Origin: Pontibacter virosus
Lineage (GTDB): Bacteria > Bacteroidota > Bacteroidia > Cytophagales > Hymenobacteraceae
Assembly: GCF_003096355.1 (NCBI RefSeq)
Contig: NZ_QEKI01000007.1
Span: 119,801-183,800 of the forward strand
DNA: 64,000 bases
Direction of reading: 5' to 3'
Numbering within the stretch: position 1 is the stretch's first letter; every line of letters begins with the position of its first letter. Below, piece by piece: positions 45,360 to 54,054 of this stretch. The notes under the pieces are model-generated. The model was given only the letters and a program-made list of their open reading frames with translations. It did not search any database and was not told where the DNA came from. The position numbers and the translations under genes were made by a program.

Positions 45360-45532
45360 TGAACCAAAAACTGGTTAATACTATTTTATTGTCGTTGGCT
45401 TTTGTGGCCATGGTAATCGGCGTGCACAGAAGCATTGAGGAGTCTGACATTGCCGGCAATTACTGGATTTACATGATCGGCTTTATGCTCTACATCGTGT
45501 ACCATTACCGCAAGAAGAAGCAGACCGAGTAG
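45359..45532 (+). CDS. 57-aa two-helix membrane protein between lptC and the CorC-like gene
   Basis: ATG 45359-45361 overlaps the last base of the lptC stop (TAATG). The 57 residues have two hydrophobic helices (about 5-21 and 34-50) separated by a short acidic loop and end in a basic RKKKQTE tail. Coupled position, good codon use and short spacing to the next gene (13 bp) support it as real. No family recognised. Confidence 0.75.
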   Translation: MNQKLVNTILLSLAFVAMVIGVHRSIEESDIAGNYWIYMIGFMLYIVYHYRKKKQTE

Positions 45533-45545
45533 TCTGTAGCATCTT

Positions 45546-46844
45546 ATGATAGACCCCGACCAGATACTGTTGCTATTTGCTGCGCTGCTGGCCTGTGCTT
45601 TTTTCGCAGGTATAGAGATTGCATTTATGGCGGCGAACAAACTGCAGATAGAGCTCGACGAGAAAAACAACGTTTTCTCCGGGCGCATCCTCACACACCT
45701 GCTGCAGCATCCTTCGCGGCTGATGGGCACTACCCTGATTGGTTATGTTCTTTCGCTGGTGCTGTACGGCTTCGTGATTGCAGGTATACTCTATACCTTG
45801 CTCCAGGCCTATCTGCCCACCCCTTTGCAACTGGCGCCGCTTATTCTGGTGCTGCAGGTGCTGGTGGCTTCGGTTATCGTACTGCTCACTGCCGAGTTTC
45901 TTCCCCGCAGCCTTTTTGCCATCAACCCCAACCGCATGCTGGACGTGCTGGCCATACCCATGCTGGTGCTGTACTACCTCCTGTACCCTGTTGTAATCTT
46001 GCTGATGGGGCTAAGCAAGTGGATTGCCGAGCGGATTCTCAAGATGGAATTTTCAGATGAGCATCCCGTGTTTGGGGTGACTGACCTGAATGCTTTCATC
46101 AAGAACAGGCTCTACCACACAGTAGAGGAAGGGGCCCCGGAAGTAGACCAGGAGATATTTCACAATGCGCTGGAATTTAAAAAAGTGCGTGTAAGAGAGT
46201 GCATGGTTCCCCGCACGGAGGTAGAAGCCGTGGAGGTGAATGAGCCGGTGGAAGTGCTGCGCGATACCTTTATCAATACAGGGCATTCCAAGATACTGGT
46301 ATATGAGGACTCCATTGACAACATCATCGGCTATTGCCACCAGCTGGCCATGTTTCAGCAGCCGCAGCACATCCGCGAGATCCTGTCGCCGGTGAGCCTG
46401 GTGCCGGAGAGCATGCTGGCCAGCGAGTTGTTTCTGCGCTTCGGCACAGAGCACCGCACCGTGGCGGTTGTGGTGGATGAATTCGGCGGGACATCCGGTA
46501 TTGTGACGGTAGAGGACGTGATTGAGGAGATCGTAGGGGAGATACAGGACGAATACGACTATGAGGCACTGCTCGAACAGGCGTTTCCGGCCAAGCACCT
46601 CTACCTGCTGAGCGCCCGCCACGAGATCGACTACCTGAACGATAAATACGAGCTCAACCTGCCCGAAGGGGATTACGAGACACTGGGCGGCCTTATCTTC
46701 TCGGTGTTGGGCGAAATACCCAAGCCGGGCGATGTCGTGGAACTGCGGCCTTTTACCATTACCATCCTGTCGATGGATGAAAACCGCATCAATGCGGTGA
46801 AGCTCTTCAAAGACCCAGACTTACAGGCAGATGGCGTATTTTAA
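45546..46844 (+). CDS. CNNM/CorC (hemolysin C) family transporter-associated protein
   Basis: 432 residues in the order CNNM transmembrane domain (four helices to about residue 160), paired CBS domains (ECMVPRTEVEAVEV ... SKILVYEDSIDNIIGY, and FLRFGTEHRTVAVVVDEFGGTSGIVTVEDVIEEIVGE) and a CorC_HlyC C-terminal domain (ETLGGLIFSVLGEIPKPGD). Proteins of this layout mediate Mg2+/Co2+ efflux or homeostasis and bind nucleotides through the CBS pair. It appears cotranscribed with lptC and the 57-aa protein. Confidence 0.93.
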   Translation: MIDPDQILLLFAALLACAFFAGIEIAFMAANKLQIELDEKNNVFSGRILTHLLQHPSRLMGTTLIGYVLSLVLYGFVIAGILYTLLQAYLPTPLQLAPLILVLQVLVASVIVLLTAEFLPRSLFAINPNRMLDVLAIPMLVLYYLLYPVVILLMGLSKWIAERILKMEFSDEHPVFGVTDLNAFIKNRLYHTVEEGAPEVDQEIFHNALEFKKVRVRECMVPRTEVEAVEVNEPVEVLRDTFINTGHSKILVYEDSIDNIIGYCHQLAMFQQPQHIREILSPVSLVPESMLASELFLRFGTEHRTVAVVVDEFGGTSGIVTVEDVIEEIVGEIQDEYDYEALLEQAFPAKHLYLLSARHEIDYLNDKYELNLPEGDYETLGGLIFSVLGEIPKPGDVVELRPFTITILSMDENRINAVKLFKDPDLQADGVF

Positions 46845-46861
46845 ACAGATGCGCACAAAAT

Positions 46862-46892
46862 TTTGAATTTTTGCACGATTAACCTTATTTTG
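46862..46892 (+). promoter_or_regulatory. Probable promoter of the PpiD-like gene
   Basis: TTTG (46862-46865), 19-bp spacer, TTATTTTG (46885-46892; one mismatch to TAnnTTTG), 26 bp before the ATG. Confidence 0.4.
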
Positions 46893-46918
46893 CACATCCT
46901 TTATCATTCGTATAACAC

Positions 46919-49024
46919 ATGGCATTAATTAACAAGATTAGAGAAAAGTCGGGTTGGGCTGTTGGCGCTATCGCCATTGGACTTGGCGTATTTGTAGTAG
47001 GCGGCGACCTATTAGGGCCAAACTCCAGACTTTTGGGTAATGATACGACTACTGTAGGCGAAATAGCCGGTGAGAAAATAGACTACCAGCGCTTCGATAT
47101 GGTGTTCCAGCAGATCAAAGCCCAGTACGAAGGACAGGTACAGCGTGCTGCCACCGAGAGCGAAATGGCCATGATGCGCGAGCAGGCCTGGAACCAGCTA
47201 ATCTTCCAGATAGCCTTACAGAAAGAGTATGACCGCCTGGGCATTCAGGTGTCAGAAGAAGAACTGGCCGACATGGTGCAGGGTAACAACATCCACCCAT
47301 CGGTTCGTCAGGCATTCACCAACCCACAAACAGGGGAGTTTGAGCGCAACCAGGTGATTCAGTACCTGCAGAGCCTGGATCAGACAGGTGGCCGCCCGAT
47401 GTGGGTTAACTTCGAGCAGAGCATCCTCAACGATCGCATCCAGACCAAGTACAGCAACCTGCTGACCAAGTCGGTGTACGTAACAGGGGCTGAAGCGAAG
47501 AAGCACTACGAGGCGCAGAACACGATCGCCAACATGAAGGTGTTGTACATTCCTTACTTCTCGATCGCTGACTCTGCTGTGAGCGTAACAGATGCGCAGC
47601 TAAAAGACTACTATAACCGCAACAAGGAGCTTTACAAAGTAGAAGACGGCCGTACGCTGGAGTATGTGACCATTCCGGTTGCTGCTTCTACCGAAGACAT
47701 GAACTACTTCCAGGAAGAGCTGAAAGACCTGACAGAGCAGTTTACAGCAGCTACTAATGACTCGGCTTTTGTAAACACGCACTCAGATACACCTTACGAC
47801 GGTACTTACCTGCACACGGCAGAACTGCCTGAGGAACTGCACAAAATCGCTCCATTAGAAGAGGGCAAGGTATACGGTCCTTACAACGATGGCGACACCT
47901 ATGCGCTGTACAAGATCGTGGACATCAAGGACGGTAGCGTGAACACTGCCCGTGCCAGCCACATCCTGATTAAGCCGGAGAATGATTCACCGGAGGCCAA
48001 GCAGGCTGCTCTTGCCAAAGCGAAAGACATCCAGGCGCAAATCAAAAACGGCGCTGACTTTGCAGCAATGGCCGCGCAGCACGGTTCTGACGGTACTGCC
48101 TCAGTAGGTGGCGACCTGGGTTACTTCACGGAAGGCCGTATGGTGCCAGCATTTGAGAAGGCCGTATTTGGTGCTTCTGCCGAAGGCCTGCTGCCAGCTC
48201 CCGTAGAAACAGAGTATGGCTACCACATCATTAAAGTGACGGCTCCTAAGTCGAAGCGTACTTACAAAGTGGCTGCCGTGCAGCGCTCCCTGGACGCAAG
48301 CGATGCCACCCGCGATCAGGCCTATGCGATGGCTGACGAACTGGCTGGCACAAGCGGCTCAACCAACGAGTTCAGAGAGAACGTGAAGAAAAACGAAGCG
48401 CTATCTATTGAAGAAGTGCCAAACGTAGGTAAAAACAACGTGCTGGTAGGTAACCTGAGCAACGCCAGAGAACTGGTGCGCTGGGCTTACTCCAAAGACA
48501 CATCAGTAGGTGACGTATCGCCTGTGTTCGAGATCAACGACCAGTATGTAATCGCTACCCTGACTGGCCAGCGTGAGAAAGGCTATGCCAAGCTGGAGGA
48601 TGTGAAAGAAGAGCTGACAGCTGCCGTTCGTAACGAGCTGAAAGCACAGCAGATCATCGCGAAGCTGAAAGGCGCTACCGGTTCACTTGACCAGATCGCA
48701 GCTAACTACGGCCCGGATGCCATTGTAAGAGATGCTGAAGAAGTATCGCTAGCTTCTGGTGCTATACCTGGCCTGGGTCTGGAGCCAGTGGCGATTGGCA
48801 AAGCGTTTGGCCTGAAGCCTGGCAGCCGTACTGCTCCGATCGAAGGACAGGGTGGTGTGGTGATAGCAGAGCTGGTTAACCTGACCAACTCGCCGGATGC
48901 ACAGGACCTGTCTGGCGTGAAGGCGCAACTGGCAAACACCCGCAGCTCACGTGTAGAAACCAACGCGTTTGAAGCGATCAAAGAGAAAGCTGATATCAAA
49001 GACAACCGTGTAAGGTTCTTCTAA
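46919..49024 (+). CDS. PpiD-like membrane-anchored peptidyl-prolyl isomerase
   Basis: 701 residues. A single transmembrane helix near residues 14-31 anchors the protein, followed by a SurA-like N-terminal chaperone region (about 40-200), a parvulin (PpiC) domain around 345-440 (ASHILIK, FAAMAAQHGSDGTASVGGDLGYF, FEKAVFG, TEYGYHIIKV) and a C-terminal chaperone part with a second degenerate rotamase. It helps outer-membrane and periplasmic proteins fold as they leave the Sec translocon. Confidence 0.93.
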   Translation: MALINKIREKSGWAVGAIAIGLGVFVVGGDLLGPNSRLLGNDTTTVGEIAGEKIDYQRFDMVFQQIKAQYEGQVQRAATESEMAMMREQAWNQLIFQIALQKEYDRLGIQVSEEELADMVQGNNIHPSVRQAFTNPQTGEFERNQVIQYLQSLDQTGGRPMWVNFEQSILNDRIQTKYSNLLTKSVYVTGAEAKKHYEAQNTIANMKVLYIPYFSIADSAVSVTDAQLKDYYNRNKELYKVEDGRTLEYVTIPVAASTEDMNYFQEELKDLTEQFTAATNDSAFVNTHSDTPYDGTYLHTAELPEELHKIAPLEEGKVYGPYNDGDTYALYKIVDIKDGSVNTARASHILIKPENDSPEAKQAALAKAKDIQAQIKNGADFAAMAAQHGSDGTASVGGDLGYFTEGRMVPAFEKAVFGASAEGLLPAPVETEYGYHIIKVTAPKSKRTYKVAAVQRSLDASDATRDQAYAMADELAGTSGSTNEFRENVKKNEALSIEEVPNVGKNNVLVGNLSNARELVRWAYSKDTSVGDVSPVFEINDQYVIATLTGQREKGYAKLEDVKEELTAAVRNELKAQQIIAKLKGATGSLDQIAANYGPDAIVRDAEEVSLASGAIPGLGLEPVAIGKAFGLKPGSRTAPIEGQGGVVIAELVNLTNSPDAQDLSGVKAQLANTRSSRVETNAFEAIKEKADIKDNRVRFF

Positions 49025-49043
49025 GACCTGCACAGAAGGCATA

Positions 49044-49079
49044 AGAAGAGGGCTGCCCCAACTGGGGTGGCCCTCTTCT
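49044..49079 (+). terminator. Terminator after the PpiD-like gene
   Basis: A 16-bp stem (49044-49059 with 49064-49079, two G-T pairs) with a 4-nt loop; the following T-run is weak. Confidence 0.7.
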
Positions 49080-49164
49080 GTTTATGGCCAAACAGAAATT
49101 ATTGGCTATCTTCATTTCCGGGAGATAAGTTCATATCAAAAAGCCCGTCTACACGTTGTAATAC

Positions 49165-51000
49165 ATGATGTCTATACCTGCTCATACCTACCTGCTGCGA
49201 CTGCTGTTTGTGCTCCTGTTCGTGGTGCTGGCAGTGCCGCTTTCCATGGCGCAAAACCAGGAACTGGCGCTGGCGCGCGAGTACCTGAGCAAAGGCGAGT
49301 ACCAAAAGGCAGAGGCCATTTACGGCAAGCTGATCGACGACCAGCGACTTTTCTCTGTCGTGTATCCCGACTACCTGAAAACCCTGCTGGCGCAGAATAA
49401 CCACAAAGAGGCCGAAAAATTGGTGAAACGCACCATCAAGCGTTACCCCGGTCAGATCAACTACAACATCGACCTGGGTATAGTCTACCAGGCCACTGGC
49501 GATAAAGCGGGTGCAGAAAAGCACTTCGACAAACTGATTGCGCAACTGAAGCCAGAGGAAGTAATCGTAGCAGCCAGTGTATTTGTGCAGCACGAGTTAT
49601 TCGACTATGCTGAGAAAGCCTACCTGCGCGGCCGTGAGCTTAGTAAGAACCCTTACGAGCACAATCGATCCCTTATCGCGCTCTATACCTTCCGGCAGAA
49701 GCACGAAAACCTGATAGGGGAGGCGCTCAACCTGCTACAAGAAAACGAAAGCGAACTGATCTATGTGCAGAACATGCTGCAGAACAGTATGCAGGACGAA
49801 AAGACTTTTGATGCGCTGGAAAAAGAGCTGATTACCCGGGTGCAGCAAAACCCCGACCTGCAGGCTTACAACGAACTGCTGATCTGGCTCTATATCCAGC
49901 GCCGCGACTTCTACAGCGCCCTGCTGCAGGCCCGCTCCGTGGACAAGCGCACCCGCAGCGGCGGCACCCGCGTGATGGAACTGGGCGCCATCAGTGCCCG
50001 CAACAAAGACTACCAGGGGGCGATAGAGGCCTATGAGTACATTATCAAGGAGTATCCGGGCGGCCCCTACTATTTGATCGCACGGCAGCGACTGATCCAT
50101 GCACGCGAAGAGCAGGTAGAGAACACCTTCCCCGTTGACCTGGACAAGATCAGAACGTTGGTGTCAGACTACGAGGCGCTGCTGGCTGAAGTGGGACGCA
50201 ATGCCCAAACGGTGGAGGTGCTCCAGCGCATGGCGAATCTCTATGCCTTTCATCTGGATGACAAGGACAAAGCCATTGCTTTGCTACAAGAGGCAATTAC
50301 AACGCCACGGGCTAAACCCGACTTTGTAGCCGAAAGCAAACTCACGCTGGGTGATATCTACCTGCTGAAGGGGGAGCCCTGGGAGTCGACGCTGCTGTAC
50401 TCGCAGGTAGAGAAATCGCATAAAGAAACGCCGATCGGGCACGAGGCCAAGTTGCGCAATGCCCGCCTCAACTACTACAAAGGCGACTTCGAACTGGCGC
50501 AGGCCCACCTCGACATCCTGAAACTGGCCACCAGCCGTGAGATCGCCAACGACGCCATGGACCTGAGCCTGCTCATAACAGACAATACCGGTTTGGATAC
50601 GTCTACCGTTGCGATGGAGGAGTATGCGGCCATTGAGCTTCTCATCTTCCAGAACAAGCTGGACGAAGCGCAAGGCAGGTTAGATGCGATGTTAAAAAAA
50701 TTCCCGGGCCATAGCCTGACAGACGAGATCTACTTCCGGAAAGCCAGCATCTATGAGCGCACCGGTGCGTTTGACAAAGCCATTGCCAGTCTGGAAAAAG
50801 TGGTAAGCGCTCCCGCCGATATTCTGAGTGATGATGCCCTGTATAAGATGGCCTACATCTACGAGGAAAACCTGAAAGACACCCAGAAGGCACAGGAGCT
50901 ATACAACGAATTTCTGGTAAAGCACCAGGGCAGCATTTACGTGGCTGAGGCGCGCAAGCGCTTTCGCAGTCTGCGGGGCGATGCGCCCGTGGTCAATTAA
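49165..51000 (+). CDS. Periplasmic tetratricopeptide-repeat protein
   Basis: 611 residues with a signal peptide (hydrophobic core about 10-28, cleavage near SMAQN) and TPR units through most of the length, for example AREYLSKGEYQKAEAIYGKL, LGIVYQATGDKAGAEKHFDKL, ARNKDYQGAIEAYEYIIKEY and KMAYIYEENLKDTQKAQELY. TPR proteins scaffold protein complexes; the partner is not known. It is transcribed convergently with the reverse-strand gene at 51013. Confidence 0.88.
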   Translation: MMSIPAHTYLLRLLFVLLFVVLAVPLSMAQNQELALAREYLSKGEYQKAEAIYGKLIDDQRLFSVVYPDYLKTLLAQNNHKEAEKLVKRTIKRYPGQINYNIDLGIVYQATGDKAGAEKHFDKLIAQLKPEEVIVAASVFVQHELFDYAEKAYLRGRELSKNPYEHNRSLIALYTFRQKHENLIGEALNLLQENESELIYVQNMLQNSMQDEKTFDALEKELITRVQQNPDLQAYNELLIWLYIQRRDFYSALLQARSVDKRTRSGGTRVMELGAISARNKDYQGAIEAYEYIIKEYPGGPYYLIARQRLIHAREEQVENTFPVDLDKIRTLVSDYEALLAEVGRNAQTVEVLQRMANLYAFHLDDKDKAIALLQEAITTPRAKPDFVAESKLTLGDIYLLKGEPWESTLLYSQVEKSHKETPIGHEAKLRNARLNYYKGDFELAQAHLDILKLATSREIANDAMDLSLLITDNTGLDTSTVAMEEYAAIELLIFQNKLDEAQGRLDAMLKKFPGHSLTDEIYFRKASIYERTGAFDKAIASLEKVVSAPADILSDDALYKMAYIYEENLKDTQKAQELYNEFLVKHQGSIYVAEARKRFRSLRGDAPVVN

Positions 51001-51012
51001 CAGGTATAGGGC

Positions 51013-51633
51013 TCAATCGTAAATGTAGTACTTCCAGTTGGCAAGCCCAGTGTCATACAGGGTGGTCAGTTCGCCCTCCGCCTTATGTAAACCCGACGGA
51101 TCGAATACTACTACTTCATAGTTAAAGCCAAGGATCACGTTCTGAGTGAAGGATAAGGTATAGGCATTGTCGGTTTTGGAGTAGAAGTAAGCGGGGATCC
51201 CTATTACCCAAGGAGAAGGTTGGTCCATTGCCAGTTGTTCCAGTGTCTCTGGGTAAGCGCCTTGTTCTTGATAGTGTTTTTCTACCCGCTCAATCAATTC
51301 AGCGGCATTGCTCATGGCTAGGTTACGGCTTATATCACGAGTATGATTAGCAAGCCAGGTAGTGGAAACCAAAGCAGTGGCAGGCAGGGCCCAGCACAAA
51401 ATAGCAAACGCCTTGCTGAGGCGAGGTTCCGGATGCTTAATGAAAGCCCATATCGTCCAGACTAGGCCGATGGGAATCAACAAAAAGCCCAATATGCCCA
51501 AGAACATACCCGACGAAAAAAATAATTGAGCAGGAAGGTATAACAGGTGAGGCCCCGGTAGAAAAGGCAGGTTGGTAAGCAATACAGTTAACACACAGTT
51601 CAGGCTTACGGTCAGCCAGAGCTTTCTGTCCAT
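51013..51633 (-). CDS. Membrane protein of unknown function
   Basis: 206 residues from the ATG at 51633, chosen because upstream sequence in frame lies over a separate small gene. Three hydrophobic helices occupy the N-terminal half. The C-terminal half (AAELIERVEKHYQEQGAYPETLEQL ... AYFYSKTDNAYTLSFTQ) has the pilin-like pattern seen in type II secretion pseudopilin-related DUFs, a helix followed by an antiparallel sheet. No family assigned with certainty. Confidence 0.7.
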   Translation of the reverse strand: MDRKLWLTVSLNCVLTVLLTNLPFLPGPHLLYLPAQLFFSSGMFLGILGFLLIPIGLVWTIWAFIKHPEPRLSKAFAILCWALPATALVSTTWLANHTRDISRNLAMSNAAELIERVEKHYQEQGAYPETLEQLAMDQPSPWVIGIPAYFYSKTDNAYTLSFTQNVILGFNYEVVVFDPSGLHKAEGELTTLYDTGLANWKYYIYD

Positions 51634-51679
51634 GCCAAGGAGGTGTTTAGGAGATGTATACGCTGCCCTGCTGTAAATT

Positions 51680-51790
51680 TTAGGAGAAGAAAAGAAACAG
51701 GAACAGAATAAATATAAGGAAAAATCCATACATGATCAGGTCGAGCGAGTAGTTCTTATACTGCTCATAAATTTCTTTAATGCGCTTCAT
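51680..51790 (-). CDS. 36-aa single-helix membrane protein
   Basis: ATG at 51790. An amphipathic, charged N-terminal helix (MKRIKEIYEQYKNYSLD) is followed by one very hydrophobic transmembrane segment to the C-terminus. The frame is open further upstream, but that portion overlaps the recJ promoter and has no protein-like character. Overlooked by length filters; real status is inferred from composition only. Confidence 0.5.
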   Translation of the reverse strand: MKRIKEIYEQYKNYSLDLIMYGFFLIFILFLFLFFS

Positions 51791-51883
51791 GATCTGGGGT
51801 GTTATATGGCTGCAAATTACAAAAAATAGCGGAAAGGTGCTGTCTATTGGGCTGCGCTGGACCCAAATCCTGTGTAAATTGAC

Positions 51884-51891
51884 TACCTTTG
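51884..51891 (+). promoter_or_regulatory. TAnnTTTG -7 box of recJ
   Basis: TACCTTTG matches the consensus exactly and lies 26 bp before the recJ ATG at 51918. No convincing -33 element. Confidence 0.5.
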
Positions 51892-51917
51892 CTTCGGGTT
51901 TATTTGTGAAGCAGCAT

Positions 51918-53633
51918 ATGGAGAAAAGGTGGGTATATAACGAAAGCGTTGCGCCAGCAATGATCAATCAACTGGCCGAATCGCTCCGAATCAGCACCAC
52001 GCTGGCCGATGTACTGTGTCAACGCTCTATCTGTACGTTCGAAGAAGCTAAAGCATTTTTCCGCCCAAGCCTGCTCGACCTGCACGACCCTTTTCTGATG
52101 AAGGACATGCACCGCGCCGTCGACCGACTGGCAGAGGCCCTGCACGAATCCGAACGCATACTGGTCTACGGCGACTACGACGTAGACGGCACCACCTCTG
52201 TGGCGCTCATGTACAGTTTCTTAAAGCCGCTCACTCAACCCGGCCAGCTGGAATACTACATTCCCGACAGGTATAAAGAAGGCTACGGCGTATCCACGCA
52301 AGGTATAGACTATGCCAAAGAGCAGGGCTTCTCGCTCATCATCAGCCTCGACTGCGGTATCAAATCAGCCGACAAAGTGGCGTATGCCAGGTCGTTAGGT
52401 ATAGACTTCATCATCTGCGACCACCACCTGCCTGACGAGGACATTCCGCCGGCAGTGGCGGTACTGGATCCGAAGCAGATTGATTGTCCATACCCTTACA
52501 AAGAACTTTCGGGCTGCGGCGTTGGCTTTAAGCTGATACAGGCTTTTTGCCTTCAGCAGGGAATACCGCAGGAAGAGGCTTTTAAACTGCTCGACCTGCT
52601 GGTGGTGAGTATTGCCGCCGACATTGTGCCGATCACGGGCGAGAACCGTATTCTGGCGTACTATGGTCTGCAACTGATCAACGGACCCGGCCCGCTGCGC
52701 CCGGGGCTTGAGGCACTGAAGGAGCTGGCAGGTATAAGCGGTGAGATGGATATTACGAGCGTTGTGTTCGGCTTTGCGCCCCGTATTAACGCAGCAGGGC
52801 GTATGGGCGATGCGAAGCGCTCCGTGCGTATGCTGCTGGCCCAAACGAAGGTAGAGGCCTTTGAGGTGGCCGATATCATCAACGAATCTAACAAAGAGCG
52901 CCGCGACAAAGATTCGAACATTACCAAAGAGGCGCTTCAGATGATCGCCGAGGATGAGTTCCTGCGCAATGCCAACTCGACAGTGCTCTATAAAGAAAAC
53001 TGGCATAAAGGTGTAATCGGCATTGTGGCTTCTCGCTGCATCGATCATTACTACCGCCCCACGATCATCCTCACCCAATCAAACGGCAAAGCCTCCGGTT
53101 CAGCCCGCTCAGTACACGGCTTCAACGTGCACGACGCCATCGAGAGCTGCTCCGACCTGCTCGATCAGTTTGGTGGCCACATGTACGCAGCAGGCCTTAC
53201 ATTGCCCGTAGAGAACGTACCCGCCTTCAGACAGCGTTTTGAAGAAGTAGTGGCTCGCACCATTACCGAAGATCAGAAGATTCCGCAGATAGAAGTGGAC
53301 GCTAAGATCAGGCTCAACCAGATCACCCAGAACTTCTATAAAATTTTGAAGCAAATGGAGCCTTTTGGACCAGGCAACATGAAGCCTATGTTCGTGTCGG
53401 AGTGTGTGTACGATACAGGCGCTGTGCGTGTAGTCGGCGATAGCCACCTGAAGCTGCGCCTGACACAGGATGGTTTCTATGACATCGATGCCATTGGTTT
53501 TGGTTTTGGAGACTACTTCAAGCACATTTCCAAAGGTATACCATTTGATGTGTGCTATACTATAGAGGAGAACGAGTTCAGGGGAAATGTAACGCTGCAG
53601 CTGCGCATCAAGGACATCCGGATGCTGAAGTAG
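51918..53633 (+). CDS. recJ: Single-stranded-DNA-specific exonuclease RecJ
   Basis: 5'-to-3' exonuclease in RecFOR recombination and mismatch repair. 571 residues from the ATG at 51918; the frame extends upstream but MEKRWVYN is the family start. DHH-domain motifs are clear: VYGDYDVDGTTSVALMY, SLDCGIKSADKV, DHHLPDEDIPPA (DHH), and the DHHA1 region GFAPRINAAGRMGDAKRSVRML with GSARSVHGFNVHDAIE and FGGHMYAAGLTL. Metal-binding Asp/His residues are all present. Confidence 0.96.
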   Translation: MEKRWVYNESVAPAMINQLAESLRISTTLADVLCQRSICTFEEAKAFFRPSLLDLHDPFLMKDMHRAVDRLAEALHESERILVYGDYDVDGTTSVALMYSFLKPLTQPGQLEYYIPDRYKEGYGVSTQGIDYAKEQGFSLIISLDCGIKSADKVAYARSLGIDFIICDHHLPDEDIPPAVAVLDPKQIDCPYPYKELSGCGVGFKLIQAFCLQQGIPQEEAFKLLDLLVVSIAADIVPITGENRILAYYGLQLINGPGPLRPGLEALKELAGISGEMDITSVVFGFAPRINAAGRMGDAKRSVRMLLAQTKVEAFEVADIINESNKERRDKDSNITKEALQMIAEDEFLRNANSTVLYKENWHKGVIGIVASRCIDHYYRPTIILTQSNGKASGSARSVHGFNVHDAIESCSDLLDQFGGHMYAAGLTLPVENVPAFRQRFEEVVARTITEDQKIPQIEVDAKIRLNQITQNFYKILKQMEPFGPGNMKPMFVSECVYDTGAVRVVGDSHLKLRLTQDGFYDIDAIGFGFGDYFKHISKGIPFDVCYTIEENEFRGNVTLQLRIKDIRMLK

Positions 53634-53647
53634 TAAGCGAGAAGTTC

Positions 53648-53670
53648 ATACCTAATTTCAGCTTAGGTAT
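53648..53670. repeat. Inverted pair of GGTATA-type motifs between convergent genes
   Basis: ATACCTAA (53648-53655) and TTAGGTAT (53663-53670) form an 8-bp stem with a 7-nt loop between the stops of recJ and the reverse gene; a possible weak terminator built from the over-represented motif. Confidence 0.5.
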
Positions 53671-53688
53671 AAGGTGCCTGGTTTGCCT

Positions 53689-53973
53689 TTAAAATGCGTA
53701 TCCATAGAGAAGAATGAGGCAGAGCGCGCATAATCCTATACCTAGTAGCCCAAGCTTCACATACCCGCGCCTATAGGCGAAAAAGCCGAGTACAATGCCC
53801 AGCGCTCCCACTGCAAACAGCGACATTACCGCGGGCAGGCTTAGGGTATAGCCTGTCACGGTATATTGTGCATCCCCTACCTCCAGCTGGCTCTCTTCTG
53901 CCTGATAGTAGAAGTAGGTAATCGCAATTAGTCCAATCACACCAATCAGTATAGAAGCAACCCCTGTTTTCAT
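53689..53973 (-). CDS. Three-helix membrane protein of unknown function
   Basis: 94 residues from the ATG at 53973 (an in-frame TTG precedes it). Three hydrophobic helices at about 4-22, 45-66 and 73-92, separated by a short polar, acidic loop. No family is recognised. It lies convergent to recJ. Confidence 0.65.
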   Translation of the reverse strand: MKTGVASILIGVIGLIAITYFYYQAEESQLEVGDAQYTVTGYTLSLPAVMSLFAVGALGIVLGFFAYRRGYVKLGLLGIGLCALCLILLYGYAF

Positions 53974-54004
53974 CAAACTAAGTTACGAAAGGCTTGCCAA
54001 ACAA

Positions 54005-54041
54005 AAAACGGGCCCTGCAGTGTAAGTGCAGGGCCCGTTTT
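54005..54041 (-). terminator. Terminator of the GH25 lysozyme gene
   Basis: A perfect 15-bp stem (54005-54019 with 54027-54041), 7-nt loop, with A-run left and T-run right, 13 bp beyond the reverse-strand stop. Confidence 0.88.
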
Positions 54042-54054
54042 ATTTTAAAGTGTT

